The position numbers and the translations under genes are program-made. From positions 50,871 to 114,870 of the forward strand of contig JACDOX010000221.1 of the NCBI GenBank assembly GCA_014549065.1: 64,000 bases of DNA, read 5' to 3'. The stretch comes from Cardinalis cardinalis. Taxonomy: Eukaryota > Chordata > Aves > Passeriformes > Cardinalidae. Below the pieces are notes generated by a model. It saw only the letters and a list, made by a program, of their open reading frames with translations. It searched no databases and was not told the DNA's origin. Shown one piece after another: positions 1-10,600 of the stretch; within the stretch, counting starts at the first letter, position 1; each line of letters opens with the position of its first letter.

Positions 1-222
1 GTTGGTTTCTTTCCTTTTTTTCTACCCTCCCTGAATTCTTAGCAAACAAATTGACAGAGTTTCAGGAGCCGCTTCTCTGCAGCACTCAGCTGCCAGATGG
101 GTGAGTAATCCCTGTGCAGGCCTCAGATCCCAGAGCTCTGCTGATCCCTCTGTGGCTGAGACCCGAGGAATTGCACTGGATGGCAGCACCTCGAGCAGGA
201 GCTGACACTGCAGGAACCTCAC
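1..222 (-). other. SBDS intron 3, partial
   Basis: Begins with the donor at 222 and runs off the left edge. I see no repeat or coding signal in it; open frames here are read-through of the exon. Confidence 0.8.
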
Positions 223-423
223 CTGCTGCTTTGTGCTCTTGTTGGGTTTGACAGAGTAGTGGATGTCCTTCATGGCCCTTTCGATGAGGATCACTGTGTA
301 GGGCCGCTTGGTCTCGGGGTTCACGCACTTGTCAGCCACGATGGTGGCGATGTCCCGGAACATCTGCTCCAGCTGCGTGTGCCGCTCCTTGTCTGACACC
401 TGCAGCTCCCCTTTGGACAAAAT
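223..423 (-). CDS. SBDS: SBDS coding exon 3 (residues 87-153)
   Basis: Acceptor AG at 425-424 and donor GTGAGG at 222-217; 201 bp, the conserved size. It encodes ILSKGELQVSDKERHTQL through ERAMKDIHYSVKPNKSTKQQ, the start of the central domain that contacts the 60S subunit. It is the last SBDS exon in the window; the next one would lie left of position 1. Confidence 0.96.
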
Positions 424-2632
424 CTGTTTTACCCACAGAAACCCGTTAATAAACATCCTGGATCTGAAGAGTGACAAGTTAAAATTTGACAACTTTGAGT
501 AAGTTTGTTAAATTTGACAGCTGCTTGAAAGGTTGGGTGAGATTTCAAGTGCAGAAAACAATAACCAAATTAATAATGTGAATCATTACAACAGACAGCA
601 TTGGAAAGGCTTCAGACAAAAAAACNCACCCCAGAAACACTAAACAGCAGCAAGAGAAGCTGATTTCACAGAATCACAGAATATCGTAAGCTGGAAGGGA
701 CCCCTCAAGGACCACCCAGTCCAGCCCCCGGCCCTGCACAGACACCCCAGCAATCCCACAGTGGGCATCCCTGGAGCTCCTGGAACCTCGGGGCTGTGCC
801 CATTCCCTGGGCAGCGCCCAGCATCCTCTGGGGGAAGAACCTTTCCCAAAATCTAACATAAACCTGCCCTGGCACAGCTCCAGCCCTTCCCTGGGTGCTG
901 TCCCTGTCACACAGAGCAAAGATGGGAGCTGTCCCTCGGGATGAGCTGCAGACCCCAACAAGGTCTGACCTCAGTCTCCTCAGGCTGATCAGACCAAGTG
1001 CCCTCAGCAGCTCCTTGCATGGCCCCTCCAGGCCCCTCACCTTCTTTTTAGCTTTCTTTGGACTCTGACAGCTTCAGATCTCTCTTATATTGTGGCACTC
1101 AAAAGTGCCCCAGAGCAGAGTAGGACAATCCTCTCCCTGGCCCAGCTGCTGATACTGGGCCTGGTGACCCCAGGAGAGGGATGTCCCTCCTGGCTGCCAG
1201 GGCAATGCTGACTCAAGAGATTTACTGAGATCTTATCAACCACAGCAAGTCCATAGTTCATATTCCACCGGAAAGGACTAAGAAATTAGACCTGTTACTT
1301 ACACCTAAGTGAGCTCTCCCAAGTAAGTAACTGTCCCCTTCTTTTCTCTCCATTCTTAATAACTTATCTTATGTGAGGAATGCTTCAGTACTGGCTGTGT
1401 CCAGACACATTGGCGCATGCAAGTTGTGTGTTAGACAGAATTCTTTCCAGCCACATGCATATGCCAAATTTAAAAATATAAAACAGAGCTATATATTCCT
1501 TTTTACCCATTTCTTAACAAGCAACCCTTTCACCTATGGTAGCATTCTAGAAACATCCTTCAGTACAAACCAACCTAACTGCGTGACTAAAGCTTCTCAC
1601 ATCTTTTATAAAGCAAAGCGTGTGAAACCTACCATCTTACAGATTTCTGTCTGGTCATCTGTTCCAAATGCTTTAACCAGATCTTCCTTCTTTGCCACCT
1701 GGCCTNTGGAGACATTGACAAACACTGTGTGTGTCTGCAGGACCTCGTCGAGATCTTTCTCCCTAGAGATTAAGACAAATGTAGAAAACTCAGAATAATC
1801 CCACAGTGATGCCAGTGCCACCCCTGCCACCATCCCAGGCTGCTCCCAGCCCTGTCCAGCCTGGCCCTGGGCACTGCCAGGGATCCAGGGGCAGCCCCAG
1901 CTGCTCTGGGCACCCTGTGCCACGGCCTGCCCACCCTCCCAGGGAGGATTTTCTTCCCAATATCCCATCTATCCATNCCTGTTCTCTATTCCTTCCCAAT
2001 ATCCCTTCTATCCATCCCTATCCTCTGTCACAGTGAAACACTGCCCCTCGTCGGGGCACTCCATGCCTTGCCCAAGCCCCTCTCCAGCAAAGCAGCGATG
2101 CCAGGAGCACAGCTGCGTTCAGCGAGGAGAAAGAGCTCCCGCTGCCTCGGGCTGACTCAGCAGAGCTGGAACCTTCCAACACAGCGGTGTTGCTGCCCAG
2201 GCGCGGGCACGGCGCTCTCGTTACCGGCCCCGCGCCTCCTCCCGGGGTCAGACCGGGGGCCCGGGGCCGCGCACGATCCCCGGCCCCGCAGCCGGGTGCC
2301 GGGTCCCGGGTCACTGCCGACCCCCCTCCCACACCCCGGGCCCTTCCCGCTCCTCACACGGGCTCCCCTCCCGCGCCACTACCGAGTCCCACACGGGGTG
2401 CCCGCTACGACCTCCTCACACCCGGGTCCCCAGACACACGGGCCCTTCCCTAGGCCCCACGCCGGGCCCGAGCCGCCTCCCCGCCGGCTATCCCGGGCAC
2501 TCACGCTCCGCTGCGCCAGCCCATGACCTTGTTGCGGTAACAGGCGATCTCGAAGCGCTTCCCGGCGCGCCGCGCCCGCACCACGGCCACATTGGTGAGG
2601 CGGATCTGGTTGGTGGGGGTGAAGATGGACAT
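223..2632 (-). CDS. SBDS: SBDS gene, coding exons 1-3 (3' part off the left edge)
   Basis: Ribosome maturation factor of the SBDS/Sdo1 family. With the GTPase EFL1 it evicts eIF6 from late pre-60S particles so that subunits can join; it acts in cytoplasm and nucleus (family knowledge). Three exons on the minus strand (2632-2505, 1762-1633, 423-223) splice with GT/AG ends into 153 codons that match vertebrate SBDS almost residue for residue: start MSIFTPTNQIRLTNVAVV, then the N-terminal FYSH domain, then most of the central helical domain ending STKQQ. Mammalian SBDS is 250 residues, so roughly 97 residues (two exons) lie beyond position 1. The start is the first ATG of the conserved N-terminus. 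The gene is divergent from TYW1 across a CpG island. One ambiguous base (1706) makes one residue unreadable. No frameshift or stop is seen, so this is a live gene rather than a processed copy. Confidence 0.96.
424..1632 (-). other. SBDS intron 2
   Basis: 1.2 kb, about half of it a CR1 fragment (667-1210). The remainder (424-666 and 1211-1632) is AT-richer sequence with no further recognisable element. Confidence 0.85.
667..1210 (-). mobile_element. CR1 LINE fragment (subfamily 'C')
   Basis: Starts with the typical CR1 3' end read in reverse (cacagaatcacagaat followed by ctggaagggacc). It continues through the block with acaccccagcaatcccac and the gggcatccctggagctcc motif shared with copies at 24506 and 40530. 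5'-truncated, as CR1 usually is. It lies in SBDS intron 2 in the same orientation as SBDS. Confidence 0.9.
1633..1762 (-). CDS. SBDS: SBDS coding exon 2 (residues 43-86)
   Basis: Acceptor CTAG at 1766-1763 and donor GTAGGT from 1632; 130 bp, the conserved size. It encodes EKDLDEVLQTHTVFVNV...GQVAKKEDLVKAFGTDDQTEICK plus Met86, i.e. the rest of the FYSH fold. Base 1706 is N, leaving one residue undefined (Lys in mammals). The last codon is ATG where mammals have a glutamine codon. The donor GT, whose +2 position is mutated in human Shwachman-Diamond disease alleles, is intact here. Confidence 0.95.
1763..2504 (-). other. SBDS intron 1
   Basis: 742 bp. The promoter-proximal half (about 2150-2504) is CpG-island sequence and the distal half is a CR1 fragment whose 3' end comes within about 30 bp of the exon 2 acceptor. 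Proline/arginine-rich open frames here are composition artefacts. Confidence 0.85.
1793..2035 (-). mobile_element. CR1 LINE fragment (subfamily 'A') abutting the SBDS exon 2 acceptor
   Basis: Contains the CR1 core with cagggatccaggggcagcc and gggcaccctgtgcc. It is in the sense direction of SBDS with its 3' terminus around 1793-1800, about 30 bp upstream of the AG at 1763. Its 5' part carries a local tandem duplication of 39-bp period (around 1953-2030, cttcccaatatccc repeated). Confidence 0.85.
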
Positions 2633-2800
2633 GGCGACGGCCGCCCGCTCCGCCCCCGGCACGGCCCGGCAGTGAATGGCGGCACGGGCGGAAGGGGCGG
2701 GAGCGGCGCATGGCGGCCGAGGGGAGCGGGCGGGGAGCGCGGTCAGTGCCGGGCGGGGGAGCCGGGACGGGACGGGACGGGACGGGACGGTTCGGCGTGA
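2150..2800. promoter_or_regulatory. CpG island / probable bidirectional SBDS-TYW1 promoter
   Basis: Very GC- and CpG-rich stretch covering SBDS exon 1 and the intergenic DNA. It contains GC boxes (gggcgg) and two YY1-type ATGGCGGC elements (2674-2683 and 2710-2717). A CGGAAG ETS core (2689-2694) and a run of five GGGAC pentamers (about 2763-2790) are also present. There is no TATA box. SBDS is transcribed leftward, TYW1 rightward, so a shared promoter is inferred; the noncoding first exon of TYW1 probably begins in 2700-2800 and a possible donor GTGAGT is seen near 2805. Confidence 0.75.
2505..2632 (-). CDS. SBDS: SBDS coding exon 1 (residues 1-42 plus 2 nt)
   Basis: Starts at the ATG read from 2632 downward and ends at a GTGAGT donor (2504-2499). 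It is 128 bp, ending at the second base of codon 43, the same phase as mammalian SBDS exon 1. It encodes the first strands of the FYSH domain, with the basic RARRAGKRFEIACYRNKV segment. It sits inside the CpG island and shares its upstream region with TYW1. Confidence 0.96.
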
Positions 2801-2819
2801 TGGCTGAGTGAGTGTGAGA

Positions 2820-3420
2820 GAGAGCCGTGATGGGGGGAACAGAATAACCGTGTCCGTGGGGTAATAACTGTGATAACTGTGTGCGGGGAAGTGGTAACCT
2901 TGAGGGGGGATATTACAACCGTGCTTGTGGGGTGATAACTGTGTGTATGGGCTGGTAACCGAGTTTGTGGGATAATAATGTGTGTATGGGCTAATAACCG
3001 AGTTTGTGGGGTGATAACTGTGTGTATGGGCTGGTAACCGAGTTTGTGGGATAATAATGTGTGTATGGGCTGGTAACCAAGTTTCTGGGATAATAGTGTG
3101 TGTATGGGCTAATGGGGGATAGAACAGCCGTGTGTGTGAGCGGTTGTAACTGTGATCGTGTGCTGTGGAGGGAGATGAGGGCAATGACTGTGGGGGTATT
3201 TATTAACCATAAGTTGTGTACGGGGGTAGTAACTCTGAGGTGGGGGTGTTTAATAACTGTGAGGGTGTGGGATGATAACCGTGAGAGGCAGGGGAAGATG
3301 GGGTAAAACCGTGGGGTATTTGGGGGAGAGAGGGGCATTAACCGTGAGAGAAGGAATAGCCACGAGGGTGGGGTGTGTGTGTTTGTGGGGTGATAACCAT
3401 TAGGGGGTATGTAGTTGTGC
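2820..3420. repeat. Degenerate tandem array in TYW1 intron 1
   Basis: Repeated motifs of the type gataac-c/t-gtg...tgtgtatgggct...ggtaaccgagtttgtggg. The clearest part (about 2930-3115) has a period of about 39-40 bp in which two half units of about 20 bp alternate; outside it only the short unit (TAACCGTGxGGGTGTGGG-like) is recognisable. One strand is G/T-rich, the other C/A-rich. It starts within 30 bp of the CpG island. Confidence 0.8.
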
Positions 3421-4444
3421 AGAGGATAATAGTGAGCCTGTTTTGGAGCTAAAATTCTCTTCAATATATGTAGCATCTATTGCATTTGAGGAANTTGTAT
3501 AGAGGTTAAGGGAATCCCTGTAGCTGGTTTGGGTAAAACTGGGAACACTGGGCAAGTGCTCTTGGCTCTTCTCTATTGTGAGTCTCGGTGTTGGTGCTGG
3601 AGGGCTGAAGGGCATCCCCTAAAGTCTTTGCTCTGGTAACTTGAGTACCAGCCTGTACAAGTTTCCAGCCTCTTGGAAATACTTGCATTCTGTGCTCTCG
3701 ACTGATATCTGCAAAAACAAGANCTCAGGTGCAGATGATATTAGAAGGGTGTTAGCTGTGTTCCTCAGTCAATAAATATCACAAACTAGCCCTTTTGGAG
3801 TGCCTGAGTATTCCATATGAAATAGATATTCACAGACACCCTGCAGGTGCATTCCTGACTGTGTCCTGAATGTTCTGAACCGACATGAAACATCTCAGTG
3901 GTTCCAAATCAAACTATCAAGCTTCACTTGCATCATAAAATTCTGTGAAAGTGTTTCCAATTGAATCCGTGTTTCAGTCTGCTCTTGAAACTCTGTTTGT
4001 AATCAGTGTGACATCAAATGTCTGTAAGTAAGGGTTGTGTTCAGCAGAAAGTTCTATGCAGGTGATTTGCCCCTTGGCCTGGAGCTTTCTCATTCCAGAG
4101 AACTGCATTTGTTGGGTTTGTGTAAAACTAAAGCCAGTGTGATCCACTGGATGTTTCACGAGGACTTTCTCCTTTCAGGCCTTTGGACAGCACAAGTATT
4201 TCCTTCTTCTTGTAACTGAGCTGCCCTAGAGAGGAAGAACCCAGAGTTTCCCTCTGACAGTATGGAATGCTAGCTTGGAGCTCATCTGACACACCTGAGG
4301 AGGTAAAGGCTTCTTGATTCAATTTTAGTGCCTTGTCTTTAGCCAGAAGCTGTTTTCTGCAAAGCCTGGGCAATAGCTGATAATGTGAGGCTGTGGGTAC
4401 TGTGTGATTATTTTGTGTGTGCTCATTCCATATTCACCCTGTAG
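3421..4444 (+). other. TYW1 intron 1, remainder
   Basis: No repeat family or coding exon recognised. It ends with the acceptor tattcaccctgtag just before 4445. Confidence 0.6.
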
Positions 4445-4611
4445 GAACCTGTGACATTCCAGATTTAGATGTCTCAATGGATATGTGGAGCTACTTCCAT
4501 ACTTGCCTGGTGTCCATATGGCTGCACAGATTTTACATCTATTCTGCTGTTGCTCTTGGGATCAGCCTTTGGATTGTCATTCAGTTCACCACCACCAGAA
4601 CCAAAAGGAAG
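4445..4611 (+). CDS. TYW1: TYW1 first coding exon (residues 1-45)
   Basis: Acceptor ctgtag before 4445, donor GTAACT from 4612. 4445-4476 is 5' untranslated or open; ATG at 4477 (MDMW) is the first in-frame Met and fits the mammalian start MD-x-W, and a second in-frame ATG follows at 4483. It encodes a hydrophobic helix (about residues 10-37, with FYIYSAVALGISLWIVIQF) followed by a basic RTKRK stop-transfer-like end, as in mammalian TYW1. Confidence 0.88.
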
Positions 4612-7600
4612 GTAACTGAGCCTGTCAGCACTTCTCTCTGAGAGACCCCAAAAACCTGGGTGGGAGTGAGTAGTTACTGGATAAAGGCACCTGCTGTGGG
4701 CCTGCTGAGGGTGTTGCAAATCCCAAATCCCAAATGCAGTTTGGTTACCTGGTTATGATCCTCAGCCTGGCTTGTTTGTGTCAGTGGGTCACTAAATGCT
4801 CTTGTTGCTCTGATGTTGGGGCAGAGCTCAGCAGGACACACCTCACACTGTTCCTGGGAGAATGTGTCCCCCTGGATTGCTCTGTCACTCCAGGTAAACC
4901 CCTCTGCTTGTGCCCAGTGTTTGCACCTTCATGTTTTCATGATGCTCGTGACAGACTTGGGCTGGTTTTGGGATGAGAGGGAATTAGGCCATTCAGGAGT
5001 TGAAAACCTCCTCCTGCAGGTGGGTGAAGATCTGCTGCAGGACTTGGGAGGTTCAGCTGGATCCTCCTACCTCCCAGACAAGTGGGTATTGTAGCATGGC
5101 TTAGTCAGGAGCACAGGTCCTGGTGTGTTTGTCTGGGTGTGAGGAACCAGAATGCTTTGACTGTTGCTGAGAGTGGCTCCAGGATTTGAGTTTTAAATGC
5201 TCTTGGTTTGACAGCCCTTGGAGAAGGGTGAGCAATCCTGTGGGAGTCCCTCTTCCCCTGAGGGAACATCAGACAAACTGGGAAATGGATGTGGCCCCCG
5301 TCAGGCTCAGAGGATCCATGTTGCTGGAGTGAAGATCTTCTATGGCTCTCAGACTGGCACAGCAAAGGTATCTGTACTTTTATTGCACTTCTGTGAAATT
5401 GCTTTGAAATATGGTTGGGATCTGAGAACATTGCTTGCCTTAAAACACTGCCCTGGGTACAGATCTGGGAGTTCATCAGCACATTCATTAGCTTCTTACA
5501 GTCATTGCCCAACATGCAAGATGAGTGAAAAATTAAATAAAAATAACAATTTTCCTCCTCCCTTTCAGCAAGGCATGCAGTAGAGATTGATTATAAAGCT
5601 AGAAGTTCACTCTTGCACTATAATTGTAATTTTCTAGCAAGGCTTTATAGAGAGAAGTGCTGGGTTTGGTGCTTTCTCATGAAGAAATGTAATTTGTGTG
5701 TGTAACTGTGACATTATAATGTTGGAACTCTCAGCCAGTGTACTCCATCTTTGTTTTAATGTGAGGAATTGCAGTGCCAGTGTCCAGGCCACCTGTGTCA
5801 TTATTCTTCCTGTGCTGGGAGAAGTCGTGGCTGAGCACAGCAGGGCTCGTGAGGCTTGAAGTAATTGATAACTTCCAATGTTTCTTTGTTCAGAGATTTG
5901 CCAAAGCTCTGGCTGAAGCTGTTTTTTCCCTTAATTTGCCTGTGGAAATCATTAACATGGAAGACTATGATCCAGAAGATGGTTTAGTAGAGGAGGTGGG
6001 TATGGCATAAACACCAGTAACAAGTACAAATTTTTCCTGGGGTTGTCAAGGCTATTCCCCTCTTGTATTTCTCTCCTGTTGTTCTGGACATCCCTAAAGC
6101 TTTGTGTCAAATTGCTTCCCTACCTTTGCAGATGTAGCCCATCAGCCCTCAGCAGAAAATGTCTACATTTTGAGAATTTCAAAGCATCAGTTGGACATTT
6201 TGCTGTGACAGTGACTCTGTATGAGTCAGTTCTGTAACTCAGGGGTGAGCTGGGTGAGAGTGGCTGCCCCAGGTGCTCTGTACACCTGGGCAAGGTTCAG
6301 AACCAGAGCAGCAAGGTGGTGGTGCCTCCGCAGCCTTTAGAGGCTTTTAAGATAGAAACTCCTTGTGAGGTATATTTATGTGTCGTAATCCTTGATGGGT
6401 TTTTCTTCTGTGAGTATTGATAGTTGCTCCTTGAGAGTTTTAATTAATCCTAACAAAAAGTTTTGGTGAAAACTGCATGCTGGGAATTCCTTCAGGTGTC
6501 AGTATGAATTGCCAGCATTTGATACTGCCCCTAACACACCTGTAAATGTGAGGTTGAGGAGTTTGAAATATTTATCCATGGGGCACTTCCCTGATGAAGG
6601 AGTTGAGTCAGGAAGCTGCTGATGGGGCTGGATGTCTGGGTTTGCTCTGTCTCTGTGTCCCTGTTCAGCTTGACCTCTCTCTGTTAGTTTAAGGTGCTGT
6701 GCAGATTGTTCAGCACCCTTGGGGTTGTCACCTGCACCATCCCACCCCAGCAGGAGACAGCCTTGTCTTTTGATTTCTCCCAGCTGCCTGAGTGTTGTAA
6801 CTCTTTGCTTTAGAAGAACCTTCTGGAAAATGCAGTGATTTCTTTTTTCCCCCACTGTCCTGTTTGTGTGACCAGACAAGCAGCAGGAACATCTGTGTGT
6901 TCCTGGTGGCCACCTACACCGAGGGGCAGCCCCCGGAGAGCGCAGTCTGGTTCTGCAAGTGGCTGGAAGAGGCAGCCAATGATTTCCGTGTTGGGAAGAG
7001 CTTCCTGCAGGGCCTGAGATACGCCGTGTTCGGCCTGGGGAACTCGGCCTACGTGGATCACTACAACACAGTGAGTGTCCCTCGAGCCCCCTGCTTGGCT
7101 TCTGCTCCTCAGAGCCTCAGCTGCATGAAGTGCATCCAGCCTGAATGGGGCTGCTGCTCTGTGTGGGATTGCAGCTGTTATGCTGACTGGGTGAGGTGCT
7201 GGGTTTAGGGCATAGGCAGAATCTCAGAGCTTGGAAAAAACCTCCAAGATCACTGAACGCACCGTGTGCCTGATCCCCACCTTGTCCCCAGCCCAGAGCA
7301 CTGAGTGCCACCTCCAGCCGTTCCTTGGGCACCTCCAGGGATGGGCACTCCAAACCTCCCTGGGCAGCCCCTGGCAATGCCTGAGCCCCCTTTCCATGGG
7401 GAAATTCCTGCTGATGCCCCCCCTGAGGCTCCCCTGGCCCAGCCTGAGGCCGTTCCCTCTGCTCCTGTCCCTGTTCCCTGGAGCACAGCCCNACCCCCCC
7501 GGCTGTNCCCTCCTGNCAGGAGCTGTGCAGAGCCACAAGGGCCCCCTGAGCCTCCTTTGCTCCAGGCTGAGCCCCTGCCCAGCTCCCTCAGCTGCTCCTG

Positions 7601-10600
7601 GGGCTCCAGNCCCTTCCCAGCTCCGTTCCCTTCCCTGGGCACCTCCAGCCCTTTGCTGTCTTCCTTGGGGTGAAGAGCCCAAAACTGCCCCCAGAACTGG
7701 AGATGCCTCAGTAGTGCCAGCACAGGGGACAGTCACTGCCCTGCTTCTGCTGCCACACCAGTGCTGGTACAAGCCAGTGCCATTGGCCTTCTTGGCCACC
7801 TGGGCAGTTCAGCTTTGAAGCAATTGGATTTCAAATGGGAAATGAGAAATGAGTCCCACATGCGCTGGGAAGTGTGGTTACACATTTGGTAAATCCTTAC
7901 TGAGTTCATTTCCCAGCTTTGAAAGCTTTCTGCAGTCACCTGAGGGCACAGCACTGTAAACTCTTGCTCTTGCTGCCTTCTAAACGTGGCTCCTTGTTAA
8001 GATGTGGGTTCTAGCTTTATTCCCTGATGTGAACTGTGGCAGTATCTCTGCCTGGTCGTTGTTCTCATCTCACGCAGAAAATTGGCATCACTTGTCACAG
8101 GTTGTGTTCAGAGCTGGGGCTGTGTGTCACGCATGTGACTGTTCTGACCAACAAGCACCACACAGAGCAGTCTGTTCCCAGAGCCTCTCCCTTCACCCCA
8201 GGGGTGGCAGAGGGATTTTCCAATGCAGTCTGAGGGGGTGTGGTGCTGTTCAGGCTGCTCTGTGTCTATGCTGAGCCAGCACCTGAGAGGGACTCCCCAG
8301 GTCCCTGCCCTGCAGTGCTGTGCAGCTCACTGGCTCTTTCCAGGGCTGATCCTTGCTTTTCTGGTTGGCTGCTTGCACTTGGTCCTGGTTTAATTTCCTT
8401 TCCATCCCTTCCTCCTGCCCTAGGTTGCAAGGAGGATGGACAGGTGGCTGTGGATGCTCAGTGCCAGCAGGATCATGGCTCGTGCTGAGGGGGACTGCAA
8501 TGTGGCCCAGAGCAAGCACGGCAGCATTGAGGCTGACTTTGAGGCCTGGAAAGACAAATTCCTCACTCGGCTCCAGGCGCTCTGCAGAGGTGAAAAGAAG
8601 CCCTGCAGGGGGAAGTGCAAGAAGGGGAAGTGTAAAACTTCAGGGAAGCAGAGCAAGGAAAGCTCGGACCGTGAACATGGGATGTCAGAACAGNACAATA
8701 CTGAGGTACAGCCAAAATCCTTGAGGCCTTATTTTATTGGGAGCACTGTTTGACTTCTCCCCTTCTTCCTGCAGTCCAGAGGGCTGCTGTGGGAGCCTGG
8801 TACTTGTTCTGGAGCAGGGGGAGAGGAGAGCTGATATCCCATGGCAATAACAAGTAGAATGAGCCATCCGAAAGAAGGACCAAAGAATTAGTGATGAGCC
8901 AGGCTCGATGGCATTTGTGTGATGAGAGAGTCTTGCTCCTGGCTGGGGACAGATGCTCCAGGNAACCAGGCTGAGTTCTCAGCAGAGCCTTTGCCTTGTC
9001 CCAAGGCCAAGGGGACCCTTCAGTTCCCTGTGAGTCATTAACCTGCTTCCACTTCAACCCCGTGAAGCTCAGCTGCTCTGCCTGTATCCCAGGGTTTTCC
9101 AAAGGCAGCTGGGGTGTGTTACCTGAGCAAGCCCTGTGTGTCCTTTGTGTGTGTCTGCCTGTAATCATTTCTCTCTTCTGGAGTGTTTATTGATTGCAGA
9201 TTTTGACTAAGAAATCCTCTCTATTGCAGTCCAGTGCAAGACCCAGAGCTGCTGTGGCACTTTAATCCTCCCTCGAGCGATATACTGTGGGTTGGAAGTT
9301 ANTGCTGGGTTGAATTTTATAGGAAAGTAGGTGGTTCTTCTGGCTGGGTTTGGGAGTGCTGGCTGCTGCAGAGCAGGAGGAATAAATCTCACTGTCAGTA
9401 AGGCACTTGGGTTTAAAGGGTTTCAGGGTTCCATATCTATCCTACAGGTTTTTGGTAGGCTGTTGTTTGTTTTGAGTGGTCTTTACTGATGAGGAGAGCT
9501 CATTTCACTGGTTAGCTTAGTTTTACATTTAACAGTGAGATGAATTTTTAATTTTTTCCTCTGCTCTCTCCCACAGGCAGAGGAATTGTTTGAAACCAGT
9601 AGTGAGGAGGAAGCCGGAGACACAGATTCTGTCATTGATGTTGAAGATCTTGGCAANGTCATGGGCCACATGAAGAAAGCAAAGGTACTGCTGTTAGAGG
9701 GGGTATGGCATGGTCAGGTCTTGTTCACTGAGCAGCTGGATTGATTAAAACATAACTGGCTGGATTTGAATCCGTGGGGTTTGATTAGAGAGAGAGTAAA
9801 ATACGAGCCATTGAGGAACCTGGCCCCTGAAAGAACATCTTTGGAGGGGTGTTGGGTGTAGTCACAGACTGACTCTGTAGCTTGCTCACCAAGCAAGTGC
9901 TGCAGTGATAACCTGTGACTTCCAGTCTGAGGGAAGATCTGCTTGCAGAGCTAACACTGGATCTGGCTGCAGATCTCTGCACTGAGATTCCCAGTGCAGT
10001 GGCTAAATGCAGGTCCTGTTCCTGTACTGCCTGTGGGTTGTCACTGAAATGCAGGTGTGAGGACATGGGCAGAGCTGCAGGTGCAGCAGGAACACCCAGC
10101 TGCCAGAGCACCTTGCCTTTCTCACTGCTGCCCTAGGGTAAGGTCTGTGCTTCAGACACTGGGCCTGTCACACAGCCCCAGCTCCTGCTCCATCCCAGGC
10201 TCTTGCTGGGTCTGTTCCCAGTGGTTCTGTTGGTGTCCCTTTCCTGTGCTCAGTCTGAGCTGGGATGTGTCACACTCCCCTCACTCACACCAAGCACTGG
10301 GGACAGGGAGCAGCTGCAGGGCCTTGCTGTGCTCCCCAGTCTTTGCTGGCTGAGCGGTTGTTGGTCAGGTGGGGAGGGGGGGCCTGTGCTGTGCTCTGAG
10401 CCCATCTGCTGGCCCCCTTTGCTCTCAGTATCCTTTGCATGGTGCTGTCATTGTGCACCTTTGAGCTGCTGTCCATGCCCTTCTCACCAAACTGACCTCT
10501 CTGTAATGACACACGTGGTGTGTTCCTTGCCGTGGGTATGTCTGCACTGTGGGGTTTTCACAGCTCTTTCCCAAAATGGGGCCCTGGCACAGGGTGCCCA

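Noticed and set aside
2068..2526. Long proline/arginine-rich open frames on both strands of the CpG island
   Set aside because: High GC content removes stop codons; the frames overlap SBDS exon 1 and intron 1 and show no domain or splice logic.
2710..2760. ATGGCGGCC on the plus strand as a TYW1 start codon in a first exon
   Set aside because: Splicing from the plausible GTCAGT donor into 4445 gives a stop after a few codons, and the ATG is better explained as a YY1-type element.
7231..7818. 195-residue open frame, plus strand (and 191 residues on the minus strand)
   Set aside because: Lies in the CR1 'B' fragment; the same peptide patterns recur at each B copy.
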